Of a DNA stretch of 64,000 nucleotides, positions 8,780 to 18,534 are shown one piece after another; position 1 is the stretch's first letter; each line of letters starts with the position of its first letter. The stretch is from Anaerolineales bacterium. Its GTDB lineage: Bacteria > Chloroflexota > Anaerolineae > Anaerolineales > Villigracilaceae. Location of the stretch: contig JACKAW010000007.1 of NCBI GenBank assembly GCA_020634885.1, positions 124,001 through 188,000 of the forward strand. Direction: 5' to 3'. The notes below the pieces were generated by a model. It was not told the DNA's origin, did not search any database, and saw only the letters and a list, made by a program, of their open reading frames with translations. The position numbers and the translations under genes were made by a program.

Positions 8780-10375
8780 CTACCCGGCTCGTTTTTTTGA
8801 AGGGAACCAATACATCAGGTTCTTGCGTTTAATGAAAAGATAAACCAACATCAGGGCATTGCCCCAAAGGTAAAATCTGTAAGGATAATACGAGGAATAC
8901 CCAATATCCTGCAAGGTGGTTTCCAATAGATCGAACACCATGTAATCGATCTCGATCTGCCAGAGGATGATCCCGCCCAGGGTCAACATCCCAACGATCA
9001 GGGCGGGGAGAGAGGCGAAAAGACCTTTTCGATCCACAAGATGTTTTGCCATAAAATAAGCGAGCGTTCCAAACAGAATAAGGCTGACGGTCAATTCCCC
9101 GATCACAGGCGTGAACCCTGGGTCATAAATAAAATCGTCGGCATATTGCAGAATATAGGGAAACCAACTGCCAATACAAACCACAGCAAGCAGGGTGATG
9201 AAATAGGCAAGATGCAAAATGATGGATGGCATGATCAATTGGTTCCCCATCGGGCGAATGCCCAGGCTGCGCAAAAGTTTATCGGGCGCGGGCAGCATCC
9301 TTGCCACCACATCCATATCCTTCACTCCTGTCCGCAGGTCCAGCCATTGCAGGCGCGAAAGCTGCCGAGATACCGCATTATTAGACTGCACAATAACGGG
9401 GTACACCACGTGATTATCGCAATCGACAACGCTATCGCTTTTGAAGCGTGAAACAAGTGTAAAAACAGAATTTGCAGATGCGGGGTCTGCCGCTTCCACA
9501 TGCCCTGCCTCTTGAAGGGTGGTTTGGATATGAGCCGCAATCTTGTTATCTTCGGGAGCGTGCTCAACATAGAAAGAGACCGGCTTGAGCGGCGGATATT
9601 CCACGGCTCTTTTCTGCGCCCTGGCTGGAGCAACCGCCTCAGGCTTGCCCCAACGCTGTAACGCGGGTGAGCGCAAGAGGAATGCAAGCCCAAATGCAAA
9701 CGGGATGCTGACCATCCACAAATCGGAAAGGATCAGATTGAATGCTTCAGTTACCGTGAAATTGACCGCAAGCCAAATTGCAAGCGGAAGGGTCACCAAC
9801 GACGCCTGTACAAGAGAGTAGTTGAAATTACGTTTTAGAATCCTATACGGCAGGGGAATCAGAAAAAACGGAATGAAGAGAGTCCATATCGCGCCGATTG
9901 AGAAAATAGCAGCCAGCAAACTCAACCCGAACGCCAGCCAGACAGGCGCAGGCACTTTGAACCCGGTTTGCGGAACAGGGTGTTCCTCTTTTTCAGGCAT
10001 CCCCAACTGACGTTCCAATTCCTGTAGAGCGCTTTGATAATTGGCTCGAAAATCCACCCATTCAAATTTTTCCAGCTCAACCGGCAGGTCTACCGCCTCA
10101 AAGATCAATAAAATGATCCGCTTCTTCTTTTCATCCAAAACCTGCCGCCACTCAAACTCCACATTATCAGATTCCATGGAGGCTTGCGAAACGACCAGCA
10201 AAACGGTATCTGAAGCCGCGATCCCCTGATTGATCTGATCCACCCAGGGTTTCCCGGGTACAAGATTACGATAATCCAACCAGAGGGTAAAACCTTTTGT
10301 TTCCAGGTGGTCGGCAAGCGCATCTACAAATCCCACTTCACGGCGTGAATAACTGATAAAGATATTTTTGCTCAT
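8780..10375 (-). CDS. TIR-domain membrane protein, copy 2 (TIR-TM-degenerate TIR-TM)
   Basis: Paralogue of the downstream gene, with the same 531-residue length and the same domain order. The TIR domain (1-122) has FISYSRREVGFVD (6-18), WLDYRNLVPGKPW (32-44) and a candidate catalytic Glu75 in DNVEFEW. Paired membrane helices follow at about 145-235. The second TIR-like region (about 268-370) has VSFYVEHAPEDNKIAAH, SVFTLVSRF and RLQWLDLRTG, without the WLDY loop or the Glu. A C-terminal membrane block ends the protein. The two copies differ throughout but align end to end, so they arose by tandem duplication and diverged. Either both act together, for example as a membrane heteromer, or one covers for the other; this is inference. 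Confidence 0.85.
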   Translation of the reverse strand: MSKNIFISYSRREVGFVDALADHLETKGFTLWLDYRNLVPGKPWVDQINQGIAASDTVLLVVSQASMESDNVEFEWRQVLDEKKKRIILLIFEAVDLPVELEKFEWVDFRANYQSALQELERQLGMPEKEEHPVPQTGFKVPAPVWLAFGLSLLAAIFSIGAIWTLFIPFFLIPLPYRILKRNFNYSLVQASLVTLPLAIWLAVNFTVTEAFNLILSDLWMVSIPFAFGLAFLLRSPALQRWGKPEAVAPARAQKRAVEYPPLKPVSFYVEHAPEDNKIAAHIQTTLQEAGHVEAADPASANSVFTLVSRFKSDSVVDCDNHVVYPVIVQSNNAVSRQLSRLQWLDLRTGVKDMDVVARMLPAPDKLLRSLGIRPMGNQLIMPSIILHLAYFITLLAVVCIGSWFPYILQYADDFIYDPGFTPVIGELTVSLILFGTLAYFMAKHLVDRKGLFASLPALIVGMLTLGGIILWQIEIDYMVFDLLETTLQDIGYSSYYPYRFYLWGNALMLVYLFIKRKNLMYWFPSKKRAG

Positions 10376-10400
10376 AAGAACTGGTCTCCACTTTCAAGTT

Positions 10401-10569
10401 TACCCTGAAGGGGTCTGTGATTTGCTGGTCGAATAGATCCATACCGGCTCGTTCACTCCATTGACCGGCAGCTCGGTTTTCTTTTCAAGCCGCATCCCCA
10501 TTTTCTCTGCCACTTTTTGAGAGCCGATATTTTCCTTATCGCTCAAAATCAGTCTCAAGTATCCTAATA
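10401..10569 (-). pseudogene. GNAT acetyltransferase remnant (C-terminal end only)
   Basis: On the minus strand a frame ending with TAA at 10401 encodes about 55 residues, including LRLILSDKENIGSQKVAEKM and GMRLEKKTELPVNGV. This matches the C-terminal part of GNAT N-acetyltransferases (beta-strand, ENxxSxxVAEKxG helix, final strands). No start codon or acetyl-CoA binding motif precedes it; the frame breaks up next to the MerR promoter. It is therefore a decayed gene, truncated at its 5' side. Confidence 0.6.
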
Positions 10570-10597
10570 GGATACATAATTATAAGACTGCAATTCC

Positions 10598-10628
10598 TTG
10601 ACTCTCCAGCAACTGGAGGGTGTATAAA
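10598..10628 (+). promoter_or_regulatory. MerR-type promoter with 19-bp spacer and operator dyad
   Basis: TTGACT (10598-10603) and TATAAA (10623-10628) are separated by 19 bp instead of 17. The spacer holds the dyad CTCCAG-CAA-CTGGAG (10604-10618). The long spacer with a central dyad is the hallmark of MerR-controlled promoters, where the activator untwists DNA. It points to autoregulation of the following gene. Confidence 0.8.
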
Positions 10629-10648
10629 ACAACGGAGGCGCCCACCAC

Positions 10649-11470
10649 ATGATCCGAATCGGAGATTTTTCAAAACTTAGCCGCGTTTCCATCAAGACGC
10701 TACGGTACTATGATGAGATGGGATTGCTCAAACCCGTTGAAGTAGACCGCTTCACTGGCTACCGTTATTACGACTTCCACCAATTGCCACGCTTGTATCG
10801 CATTTTAGCATTGAAAGAATTGGGTTTCTCTTTGGAGGAGATCGCGCGTTTTCTCGAAGAGAATCTTTCCACCGAATCGTTACGCGGAATGCTCAAACTG
10901 CGTCAGGCAGAGATTCGGCAGCGAGTGGAAGAAGAAACGGCGAGACTGGAACAAGTGGAACGCTGGCTGAGACAAACTCAACAGGAGAACTTTATGTCGA
11001 AGTATGATGTCGTTATCAAGAAGATCGATGCAATGAAAGCCGCCACAGTACGAGGCGTGGTCGCGAATCCACCCGCGCAGCGCTCGCTGTGGGATGAGCT
11101 GCTAGGCTTTATTTACCAGAACGATATTCGCATGAATGGCACGCCAATGGCGATCTATCATGACGCCGATGCGCGTGAAGGCGACTGGGACATTGAAGTT
11201 GCCATGCCCATTGCCGGGGAACCGAGCTCTGCCGGGCGCATCAAGATCTATCATCTGCCTGCCATTGAGACGATGGCTTGTGTCGTCCATGCCGGGTCGT
11301 TTGCCACTATCGGCGAAGCCTACGACGCCCTTGCCAAATGGATCGATGTGAACGGGTATCAGATCGTCGGTCCGAGCCGTGAGTTGAATCTCAAGATGCC
11401 GGAGAAACCAGAAGATCAGAATGATCCGAATACGGTCAATGAGATTCAATTCCCGGTTCAAAAGATATAA
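10649..11470 (+). CDS. MerR-family regulator with GyrI-like effector domain
   Basis: Transcriptional activator of the BmrR/BltR multidrug-sensor type, 273 residues. The N-terminus holds the winged helix-turn-helix (IGDFSKLSRVSIKTLRYYDE, then TGYRYYD). A dimerisation coiled coil (about 75-115, LRGMLKLRQAEIRQRVEEE) leads to a C-terminal GyrI-like ligand-binding domain (about 120-273). The start ATG follows GGAGG at 10634-10638. Its promoter has the MerR architecture, so autoregulation is likely. No efflux pump gene is adjacent; the nearest neighbour is a broken acetyltransferase. The inducer is unknown, though family members bind lipophilic cations. Confidence 0.9.
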   Translation: MIRIGDFSKLSRVSIKTLRYYDEMGLLKPVEVDRFTGYRYYDFHQLPRLYRILALKELGFSLEEIARFLEENLSTESLRGMLKLRQAEIRQRVEEETARLEQVERWLRQTQQENFMSKYDVVIKKIDAMKAATVRGVVANPPAQRSLWDELLGFIYQNDIRMNGTPMAIYHDADAREGDWDIEVAMPIAGEPSSAGRIKIYHLPAIETMACVVHAGSFATIGEAYDALAKWIDVNGYQIVGPSRELNLKMPEKPEDQNDPNTVNEIQFPVQKI

Positions 11471-11473
11471 ATA

Positions 11474-11503
11474 AAAAGAGACTGGCTTTTGCCAGTCTCT
11501 TTT
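11474..11503. terminator. Bidirectional terminator
   Basis: AAAAGAGACTGGC pairs with GCCAGTCTCTTTT around a TTTT loop, between the convergent merR-type and aconitase genes. Confidence 0.85.
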
Positions 11504-11516
11504 ATATCGTTACAAC

Positions 11517-14213
<2,697 letters not shown>

Positions 14214-14241
14214 AGGATACTCCTTTGGTATGAGGTTTTTC

Positions 14242-14294
14242 GTAGGGACAGGGCTTGCAATTGTCCATTGGATGAGGACGAGCCTCATCCCTAC
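14242..14294. repeat. Dispersed GTAGGGA...TCCCTAC repeat
   Basis: An imperfect inverted repeat bounded by GTAGGGA (14242-14248) and TCCCTAC (14288-14294), in the aconitase upstream region. Similar bounded elements occur near 53283, 55348 and 61650. Confidence 0.45.
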
Positions 14295-14409
14295 GCTCAC
14301 ACCACAATCTGGAAGAACTCAAAGGAGCGCCTTTGATATCCTTTTTTTATGTGGTGGGGTTAAATTGGAAATTCGAGCCGATTATACTGACTTCCAAGTG
14401 TAGATGGAA

Positions 14410-14429
14410 GTGGAATCCCCTTATTGTTC
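14410..14429 (-). repeat. Island boundary 20-mer, copy 1
   Basis: GAACAATAAGGGGATTCCAC on the minus strand, identical to the copies at 15482 and 19473. It lies directly beside a small hairpin (CTTCCA...TGGAAG) and starts the accessory island. Confidence 0.7.
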
Positions 14430-14493
14430 GGGATCAATGCAAACTCACACAATTCCTTTATTTTAAAGCGGAATTAAGGCGAGTTCATACGTG

Positions 14494-14499
14494 TATAAT
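14494..14499 (+). promoter_or_regulatory. -10 box, possibly leaderless
   Basis: TATAAT ends ten bases before the ATG at 14509 of the AbiEii-linked operon. The mRNA would be leaderless or nearly so. No clear -35 was seen. Confidence 0.4.
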
Positions 14500-14508
14500 T
14501 ACCTAACT

Positions 14509-14802
14509 ATGAGTGACATAAAACATTCCCCCTACGTTTGGGATTACGATTTAAGTGATGCGCAGTTTCGAGATATTCTTGAAGGGAAGTTAGTGTTGGG
14601 ACGTCTGAATAGAGATTGGGCAGCACGTCGCCTTCTAGATTACGCCCCTTATGATGAGATCATTCGCTTGATCGGTTTCAAACAACTTGTGGAGAATTGG
14701 TCTCGCTGGCGTTCAGGAGTACGCTCCCAGCGGCGTATTCGTGGATTGGATTTTCTTGTTACTTGGCTACCAGCCAAACATCCCGAGGTTCTAAATGGAT
14801 AA
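14509..14802 (+). CDS. Hypothetical protein, partner of AbiEii-like gene (possible antitoxin)
   Basis: A 97-residue protein with no family I recognise with confidence. It is Arg/Trp/Leu rich (LNRDWAARRLLDYAPYDEI, WSRWRSGVRSQRRIRG) and soluble. I start it at ATG 14509; an in-frame GTG at 14491 lies on the -10 box and is unlikely. It overlaps the next gene by 8 bp, so the two are translationally coupled. In type IV toxin-antitoxin systems a small gene usually precedes the nucleotidyltransferase toxin and serves as antitoxin; that assignment here rests only on position. Many nucleotidyltransferases of this kind travel with such short proteins without demonstrated toxicity. Confidence 0.6.
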   Translation: MSDIKHSPYVWDYDLSDAQFRDILEGKLVLGRLNRDWAARRLLDYAPYDEIIRLIGFKQLVENWSRWRSGVRSQRRIRGLDFLVTWLPAKHPEVLNG

Positions 14803-15460
14803 CTTGTTATATTACTTTGATATTCTCTATCCCTTTCAAGACCGGGTGATAAAAGTTATTAGTCAAGTCGATACAGAATTCTATTTATCAGGTGGAACCG
14901 CCGCGTCACGAGGCTATCTTGAACATCGATTTTCAGATGATTTGGACTATTTTGTCAATGATGATGATCAATTTGGGCTATGGACTGAAAGGTTGTTACA
15001 AGTCCTAAACTCTCGGTGGAAATGTGAAGTGATTCAAAAGGAAGAACGATTTGCTCGCTTCAATATCATCGAAGAAGAGAACATGCTCAAGATCGAGTTG
15101 ATTAATGACGTCCCTGCACGAGTTGGAAAGACACAGAAACACCCCATACTTGGACGAATAGATAACGCCGAAAACATCCTTGCAAATAAGATTACGGCAT
15201 TACTAGATCGTAATGAACCTAAAGACTTGGCGGATATATGGGGATTTTGTTGTGTAAAAGGATTGAGTATTCACGATGCAATTGTGAACGCCCAGGGAAA
15301 GGCAGCAGGTGTCTTTCCTGCCGATCTGGGGCGCGCTTTGTGTTCTGTTACTAAAGAAGATTGGGAAACGATACGTTGGATCAATCGACCATCTTTAGAC
15401 AACTTTTTATCACAATTGAATAAGCTGGGGGAAAGTTTATTACTACCGGGAAGCCTGTAA
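14795..15460 (+). CDS. AbiEii/AbiGii-type nucleotidyltransferase
   Basis: A 221-residue member of the nucleotidyl-transferase AbiEii/AbiGii toxin family (DUF1814 fold). The N-terminus has the polymerase-beta signature FYLSGGTAASRGYLEHRFSD and then DDLDYF, giving the metal-binding Asp pair. The helical C-terminus carries KDLADIWGF (about 145-153), matching the family's conserved kDl.D motif. Characterised relatives transfer nucleotides onto tRNA or other targets and act in abortive infection. The operon of two genes sits between inverted copies of a 20-bp sequence and is AT-richer than the core genes, which suggests acquisition as a cassette. Confidence 0.8.
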   Translation: MDNLLYYFDILYPFQDRVIKVISQVDTEFYLSGGTAASRGYLEHRFSDDLDYFVNDDDQFGLWTERLLQVLNSRWKCEVIQKEERFARFNIIEEENMLKIELINDVPARVGKTQKHPILGRIDNAENILANKITALLDRNEPKDLADIWGFCCVKGLSIHDAIVNAQGKAAGVFPADLGRALCSVTKEDWETIRWINRPSLDNFLSQLNKLGESLLLPGSL

Positions 15461-15481
15461 CCCTTATCCAGTTTTGAAGGT

Positions 15482-15501
15482 GAACAATAAGGGGATTCCA
15501 C
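15482..15501 (+). repeat. Island boundary 20-mer, copy 2
   Basis: GAACAATAAGGGGATTCCAC on the plus strand, inverted relative to copies 1 and 3. It marks the exact 5' limit of the first RHS fragment. Confidence 0.7.
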
Positions 15502-15616
15502 ACAGTTAATTTACCTCAGAGCCAGATACTACAACCCCGCCGATGGGAGATTCCAATCCCGGGATACGTGGAGTGGGGATTACAATCGTCCCTTGTCCCT
15601 GAACCGGTGGATGTAT
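15482..15616 (+). repeat. RHS-junction inverted repeat, left copy
   Basis: About 135 bp nearly identical (I count eight mismatches) to the complement of about 19358-19492. It contains the 20-mer and the end of the RHS core, and ends where the two variable tips diverge. Confidence 0.75.
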
Positions 15617-16444
15617 GGATATGCTAATCCTATAAGGTATGTTGATCCAACCGGAATGTATTCGGTTGACGATCTTCCTGTGGTGTTATTAGATCCGCGC
15701 AAATTAGGCTTTTACGCGGGTGAAAATGTAGACCTGCTCCCATATCTTTTTTATCTAAATCCTAATGACTTTTCATTTACATCCAGCGTTAGATATAATG
15801 CAAACAGCCTGTTGGAAGAGTCTGCTATTAGTGAAATTGCAAAAACCTTGTCCAATGTTATTGGACAAGGTGGTATCCCTAATCTTCCCGGAAATGAAAA
15901 TTACCCAACCAGATTTATAGTGCGATCTCTTGGCATTAATAAGTTTTGGGAAAGATTAATACAGGTAAATGGAAATCCTCAGAATCTTTTTTCTGCATGG
16001 TTTGTTACAGAATCAGTTAATGGTAAGACAATGATTGCTGAAACTTTTCCATTAAGGTCTCCCCAAAATTATTATTCGAGAGCAACAGTATATTTTGGAT
16101 CAGTTACTCAAGGAAATGCTAATAGGCTAATACTTCAATCGGATTATGTGCGCTTTCATTTCGGGTTTATCTCTAATTGGGGCGATATAACGGGTATTTG
16201 CACACTATCAAATATTCCTCTTGAATTTAGCATATTTGATACTGGTATACAAAGATCAGATTCCGTTTTCAGAGTTGAGTTTTCAACTAGACAAACAGGA
16301 GCAAAATCAGTTCAAACAACAGGAACCGTAAAATTACTCACCGATCCTAACCCTATAGGTATATTTACCATGAACGGTGATTATATTGGTGAAGACTGGA
16401 AATTGCATGTACTCGATAAAGAACTTGATATGGTTGGCAGATAA
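15491..16444 (+). CDS. 5'-truncated RHS C-terminal tip, type A
   Basis: The frame opens directly after a stop inside the 20-mer at 15482, with no good start codon (TTG at 15593 is the first usable one). The first 55 residues are the RHS-associated core: LIYLRARYYNPADGRFQSRD, LNRWMYGYANP and VDPTG. After the invariant DPTG, the roughly 260-residue tip (starting MYSVDDLPVVLLDPRK) is unique; I recognise no toxin fold or catalytic motif in it. Full RHS proteins are over 1000 residues, so only the swappable tip remains. Such orphan tips serve as donors for tip exchange in other systems. A lipoprotein gene follows two bases later and may be its immunity partner, which is inference. Confidence 0.7.
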   Translation, partial: GDSTQLIYLRARYYNPADGRFQSRDTWSGDYNRPLSLNRWMYGYANPIRYVDPTGMYSVDDLPVVLLDPRKLGFYAGENVDLLPYLFYLNPNDFSFTSSVRYNANSLLEESAISEIAKTLSNVIGQGGIPNLPGNENYPTRFIVRSLGINKFWERLIQVNGNPQNLFSAWFVTESVNGKTMIAETFPLRSPQNYYSRATVYFGSVTQGNANRLILQSDYVRFHFGFISNWGDITGICTLSNIPLEFSIFDTGIQRSDSVFRVEFSTRQTGAKSVQTTGTVKLLTDPNPIGIFTMNGDYIGEDWKLHVLDKELDMVGR

Positions 16445-16445
16445 G

Positions 16446-17690
16446 ATGAAAGCACATAAGATTTCTTTATTTCTTTTATGTGCTTTAGTTGCGGCTTGTT
16501 CAGAGAGCCACCCACTTGAAAGTATTTCTTCTAGCGGACATATTGCATTTTGCGGGAAGACAGCAAATTCTGATCGTTTTGATATTTATCTTTTGGATTT
16601 AACCACTCATAGCATAAAGAATTTGACAAAGGAGTTTATCTATAATATTGACAACTCTTTTGGACACAGCATCGGTTGCAGCGACGATATGACTCCTTAT
16701 AGAATATCAGGATTGGAATGGGCGCCTTCTGGGGATTTATTAATCGTAAATGCTAGTGAGCCCTTTTTAACAATCCCATATGTAATGGAAATTTCCTTAG
16801 ATGGAAAAGTTATCAGTATTACTAGACAACGATCTATGTCTCCTAATGAAGCAAATATTCTTGAATGGCCTAATGAATATTCATGGTCGCCCAGCGAGGA
16901 CGTGGTTGCTTTTGTTGGGGTAAATAAACCAGATGGTTTTCAAAACCTATTTATTGGTGACTTAAGCAACTGGAAAAATAGTGCTGATGCTGGAAAAATA
17001 TTGCAAATCACGAATATAGAACAAGACTGGCCTGGGATTATTTATTCTCCTAGCTGGTCACCAGATGGACAAAAAATTGCTGTATCAATCAATAGACACT
17101 CCAGCGGGGTAGCCATCTTATCTAAAGATGGAGAATCTTCTGTTTTTGTTACAAATGGAAATTACCCCCAACTAAGCAGTGTTTCTAATCCAACAGATCC
17201 TTGGATCAATGTAAAACCGAGCTGGTTTCCAGATAGCAAATCACTGGTCTTTATTGGTGCAATATCGAAGGATAGCCGTACGGCATTATTCAGTATCAAC
17301 AACGATGGAACTGAATTAAGACTCTTGATACCTAATGGGGTATCCAATCCTGTAGTCTCACCTTCTGGGGATTCCATTGCATACATTGAATACAGCAGTC
17401 ATGAAATAAATACTATTGGCAGAATTGTGATCGTCGATACAGATGGAAACCATAAAAAGATAATTGCAACAATAAAGCCTGATAATTTTTTTGCCTTAAA
17501 GAAATATTACATTCGAGATTTGTCATGGTCGCCAGACGGGAAGTATCTAGTGTTCACTTCGAATAAGAGTGGACAATTTCAGCTTTATTTAGTTTCGGTG
17601 AATGATTCTCAGTTGTTTCAAATTACTAACTTTGATGGAAATGCCGTAAATCCCAAATGGAGACCCACATATTATGATAATCTCCCCTAA
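16446..17690 (+). CDS. Lipoprotein with TolB/PD40-type beta-propeller repeats
   Basis: A 414-residue secreted lipoprotein. The N-terminus KISLFLLCALVAACS has a lipobox with Cys18. Several WD40-like/PD40 blades follow: YSPSWSPDGQKIAVS, PSWFPDSKSLVFIG, VVSPSGDSIAYIE, DLSWSPDGKYLVFTSNKSG and VNPKWRP. I use ATG 16446, which begins two bases after the RHS tip stop, rather than an upstream GTG at 16377. Propellers of this type bind proteins or peptidoglycan-associated partners in the envelope. Its immediate position after an RHS tip is what one expects of an immunity gene, but TolB-like propellers are common in this phylum, so the link is tentative. Confidence 0.75.
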   Translation: MKAHKISLFLLCALVAACSESHPLESISSSGHIAFCGKTANSDRFDIYLLDLTTHSIKNLTKEFIYNIDNSFGHSIGCSDDMTPYRISGLEWAPSGDLLIVNASEPFLTIPYVMEISLDGKVISITRQRSMSPNEANILEWPNEYSWSPSEDVVAFVGVNKPDGFQNLFIGDLSNWKNSADAGKILQITNIEQDWPGIIYSPSWSPDGQKIAVSINRHSSGVAILSKDGESSVFVTNGNYPQLSSVSNPTDPWINVKPSWFPDSKSLVFIGAISKDSRTALFSINNDGTELRLLIPNGVSNPVVSPSGDSIAYIEYSSHEINTIGRIVIVDTDGNHKKIIATIKPDNFFALKKYYIRDLSWSPDGKYLVFTSNKSGQFQLYLVSVNDSQLFQITNFDGNAVNPKWRPTYYDNLP

Positions 17691-17710
17691 ACCCACCTTT
17701 AGGAGATTAT
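17677..17710. terminator. Hairpin after the propeller lipoprotein gene
   Basis: ATAATCTCCCCTAAA pairs with TTTAGGAGATTAT with a two-base bulge. The right arm contains the AGGAG ribosome site of the integrase remnant. Confidence 0.5.
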
Positions 17711-17711
17711 C

Positions 17712-17870
17712 ATGCAAACAGATTTCACCTCATTTTCAAACTGGCTGACCTGCCAGTATCCGCACTCCAGCGCTAGGAAACACTATCATAGTGACCTGGC
17801 GCTTTTCTTTTCATGGATGAGTTTTATTCTTCAAAACCTTCCCAGATTACGTAAGTTTCATTTGAAATAA
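17712..17870 (+). pseudogene. Tyrosine recombinase (integrase) N-terminal remnant
   Basis: ATG 17712 follows AGGAG at 17701-17705. The first 36 codons (FTSFSNWLTCQY, then SARKHYHSDLALFFSWM) have the pattern of the SAM-like core-binding domain of XerC/XerD-type recombinases (F..WL....S..T...Y..DL..FF.W). The frame then runs into the convergent lipoprotein gene and stops after 52 codons; the catalytic domain with its R-H-R-Y residues is missing. It is a broken integrase left at the junction of the two RHS cassettes. Similarity is by pattern only, over a short stretch. Confidence 0.5.
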
Positions 17871-18534
17871 TACTTTCGATTTGCTCACTTAAGACTATTG
17901 ATACAATTTGGATTGGTATATTTTGGGGCAATTTCCAATTTGTCTCAAGAAGATGGCTGCATAAATCCCTTTTAAGTGTCCCAGTCTCTTCGCTAAAACT
18001 TACTGTCATTTGCTTTTTAATCCATATGAGCGAAATATAGCAACCGCTTGTCTCTACACCTAAAGGTGTGTAGAAAAAACCATTAGGCTCGCCTAATTGT
18101 TCTACTGCTTGATCAAAAGATATTTGATAGTTCGGCCAAATATATATACTTTCCAGTGTTTTTTCATAGAATCGCGCATCAACACAAGTTTTTCCAGGAC
18201 TTTCTTTACATTCAGCTAAAACAGACTCGATGTTTTTTGAGGGCAACCTTGTTTCAACCAATTTTAAACTTTCAGGATTAATAAACGATAATTCTTTGAT
18301 TGCTACGATAGCATCTGCGATAGAAGTCTTACCCAGTCTTAGTTCATGCCAGCATGGTGTATCACATGGACTAATTGTTAACCAACTTGTATCAAATAGG
18401 TTTGGATTTTTACCTGAAAAATCAGGATACATCGGTAATAGATTGTCATTCACGGCTGAAGAATTGCACGACAGTGAAAATATTCCAAATGCAAGTAAAC
18501 AACTAAGGTATATTGCTAATTTTTTCTTGAACAT
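17824..18534 (-). CDS. Lipoprotein of unknown function, likely RHS tip partner
   Basis: A 236-residue protein starting FKKKLAIYLSCLLAFGIFSL and then SC, a clear lipobox. A conserved-looking motif DTPCWHELRLGKTSIADAI sits near residue 57; similar 'PCW..I..G.T...A' lipoproteins recur in Anaerolineae, with no known function. Two further Cys pairs suggest disulphides outside the cell. It overlaps the end of the metallopeptidase-type RHS tip by 32 bp. This tight downstream coupling is typical of immunity genes, so it may protect against the tip. That is inference from position only. Confidence 0.65.
   Translation of the reverse strand: MFKKKLAIYLSCLLAFGIFSLSCNSSAVNDNLLPMYPDFSGKNPNLFDTSWLTISPCDTPCWHELRLGKTSIADAIVAIKELSFINPESLKLVETRLPSKNIESVLAECKESPGKTCVDARFYEKTLESIYIWPNYQISFDQAVEQLGEPNGFFYTPLGVETSGCYISLIWIKKQMTVSFSEETGTLKRDLCSHLLETNWKLPQNIPIQIVSIVLSEQIESIISNETYVIWEGFEE

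Noticed and set aside
14214..14300. N-terminal extension of aconitase to ATG 14300
   Set aside because: It runs through a palindromic repeat, while AAAGGAG lies correctly before ATG 14213.
15593..16444. RHS tip type A as a complete small gene starting at TTG 15593
   Set aside because: RHS core coding extends upstream in the same frame to a stop at 15488-15490; the gene is better read as 5'-truncated.
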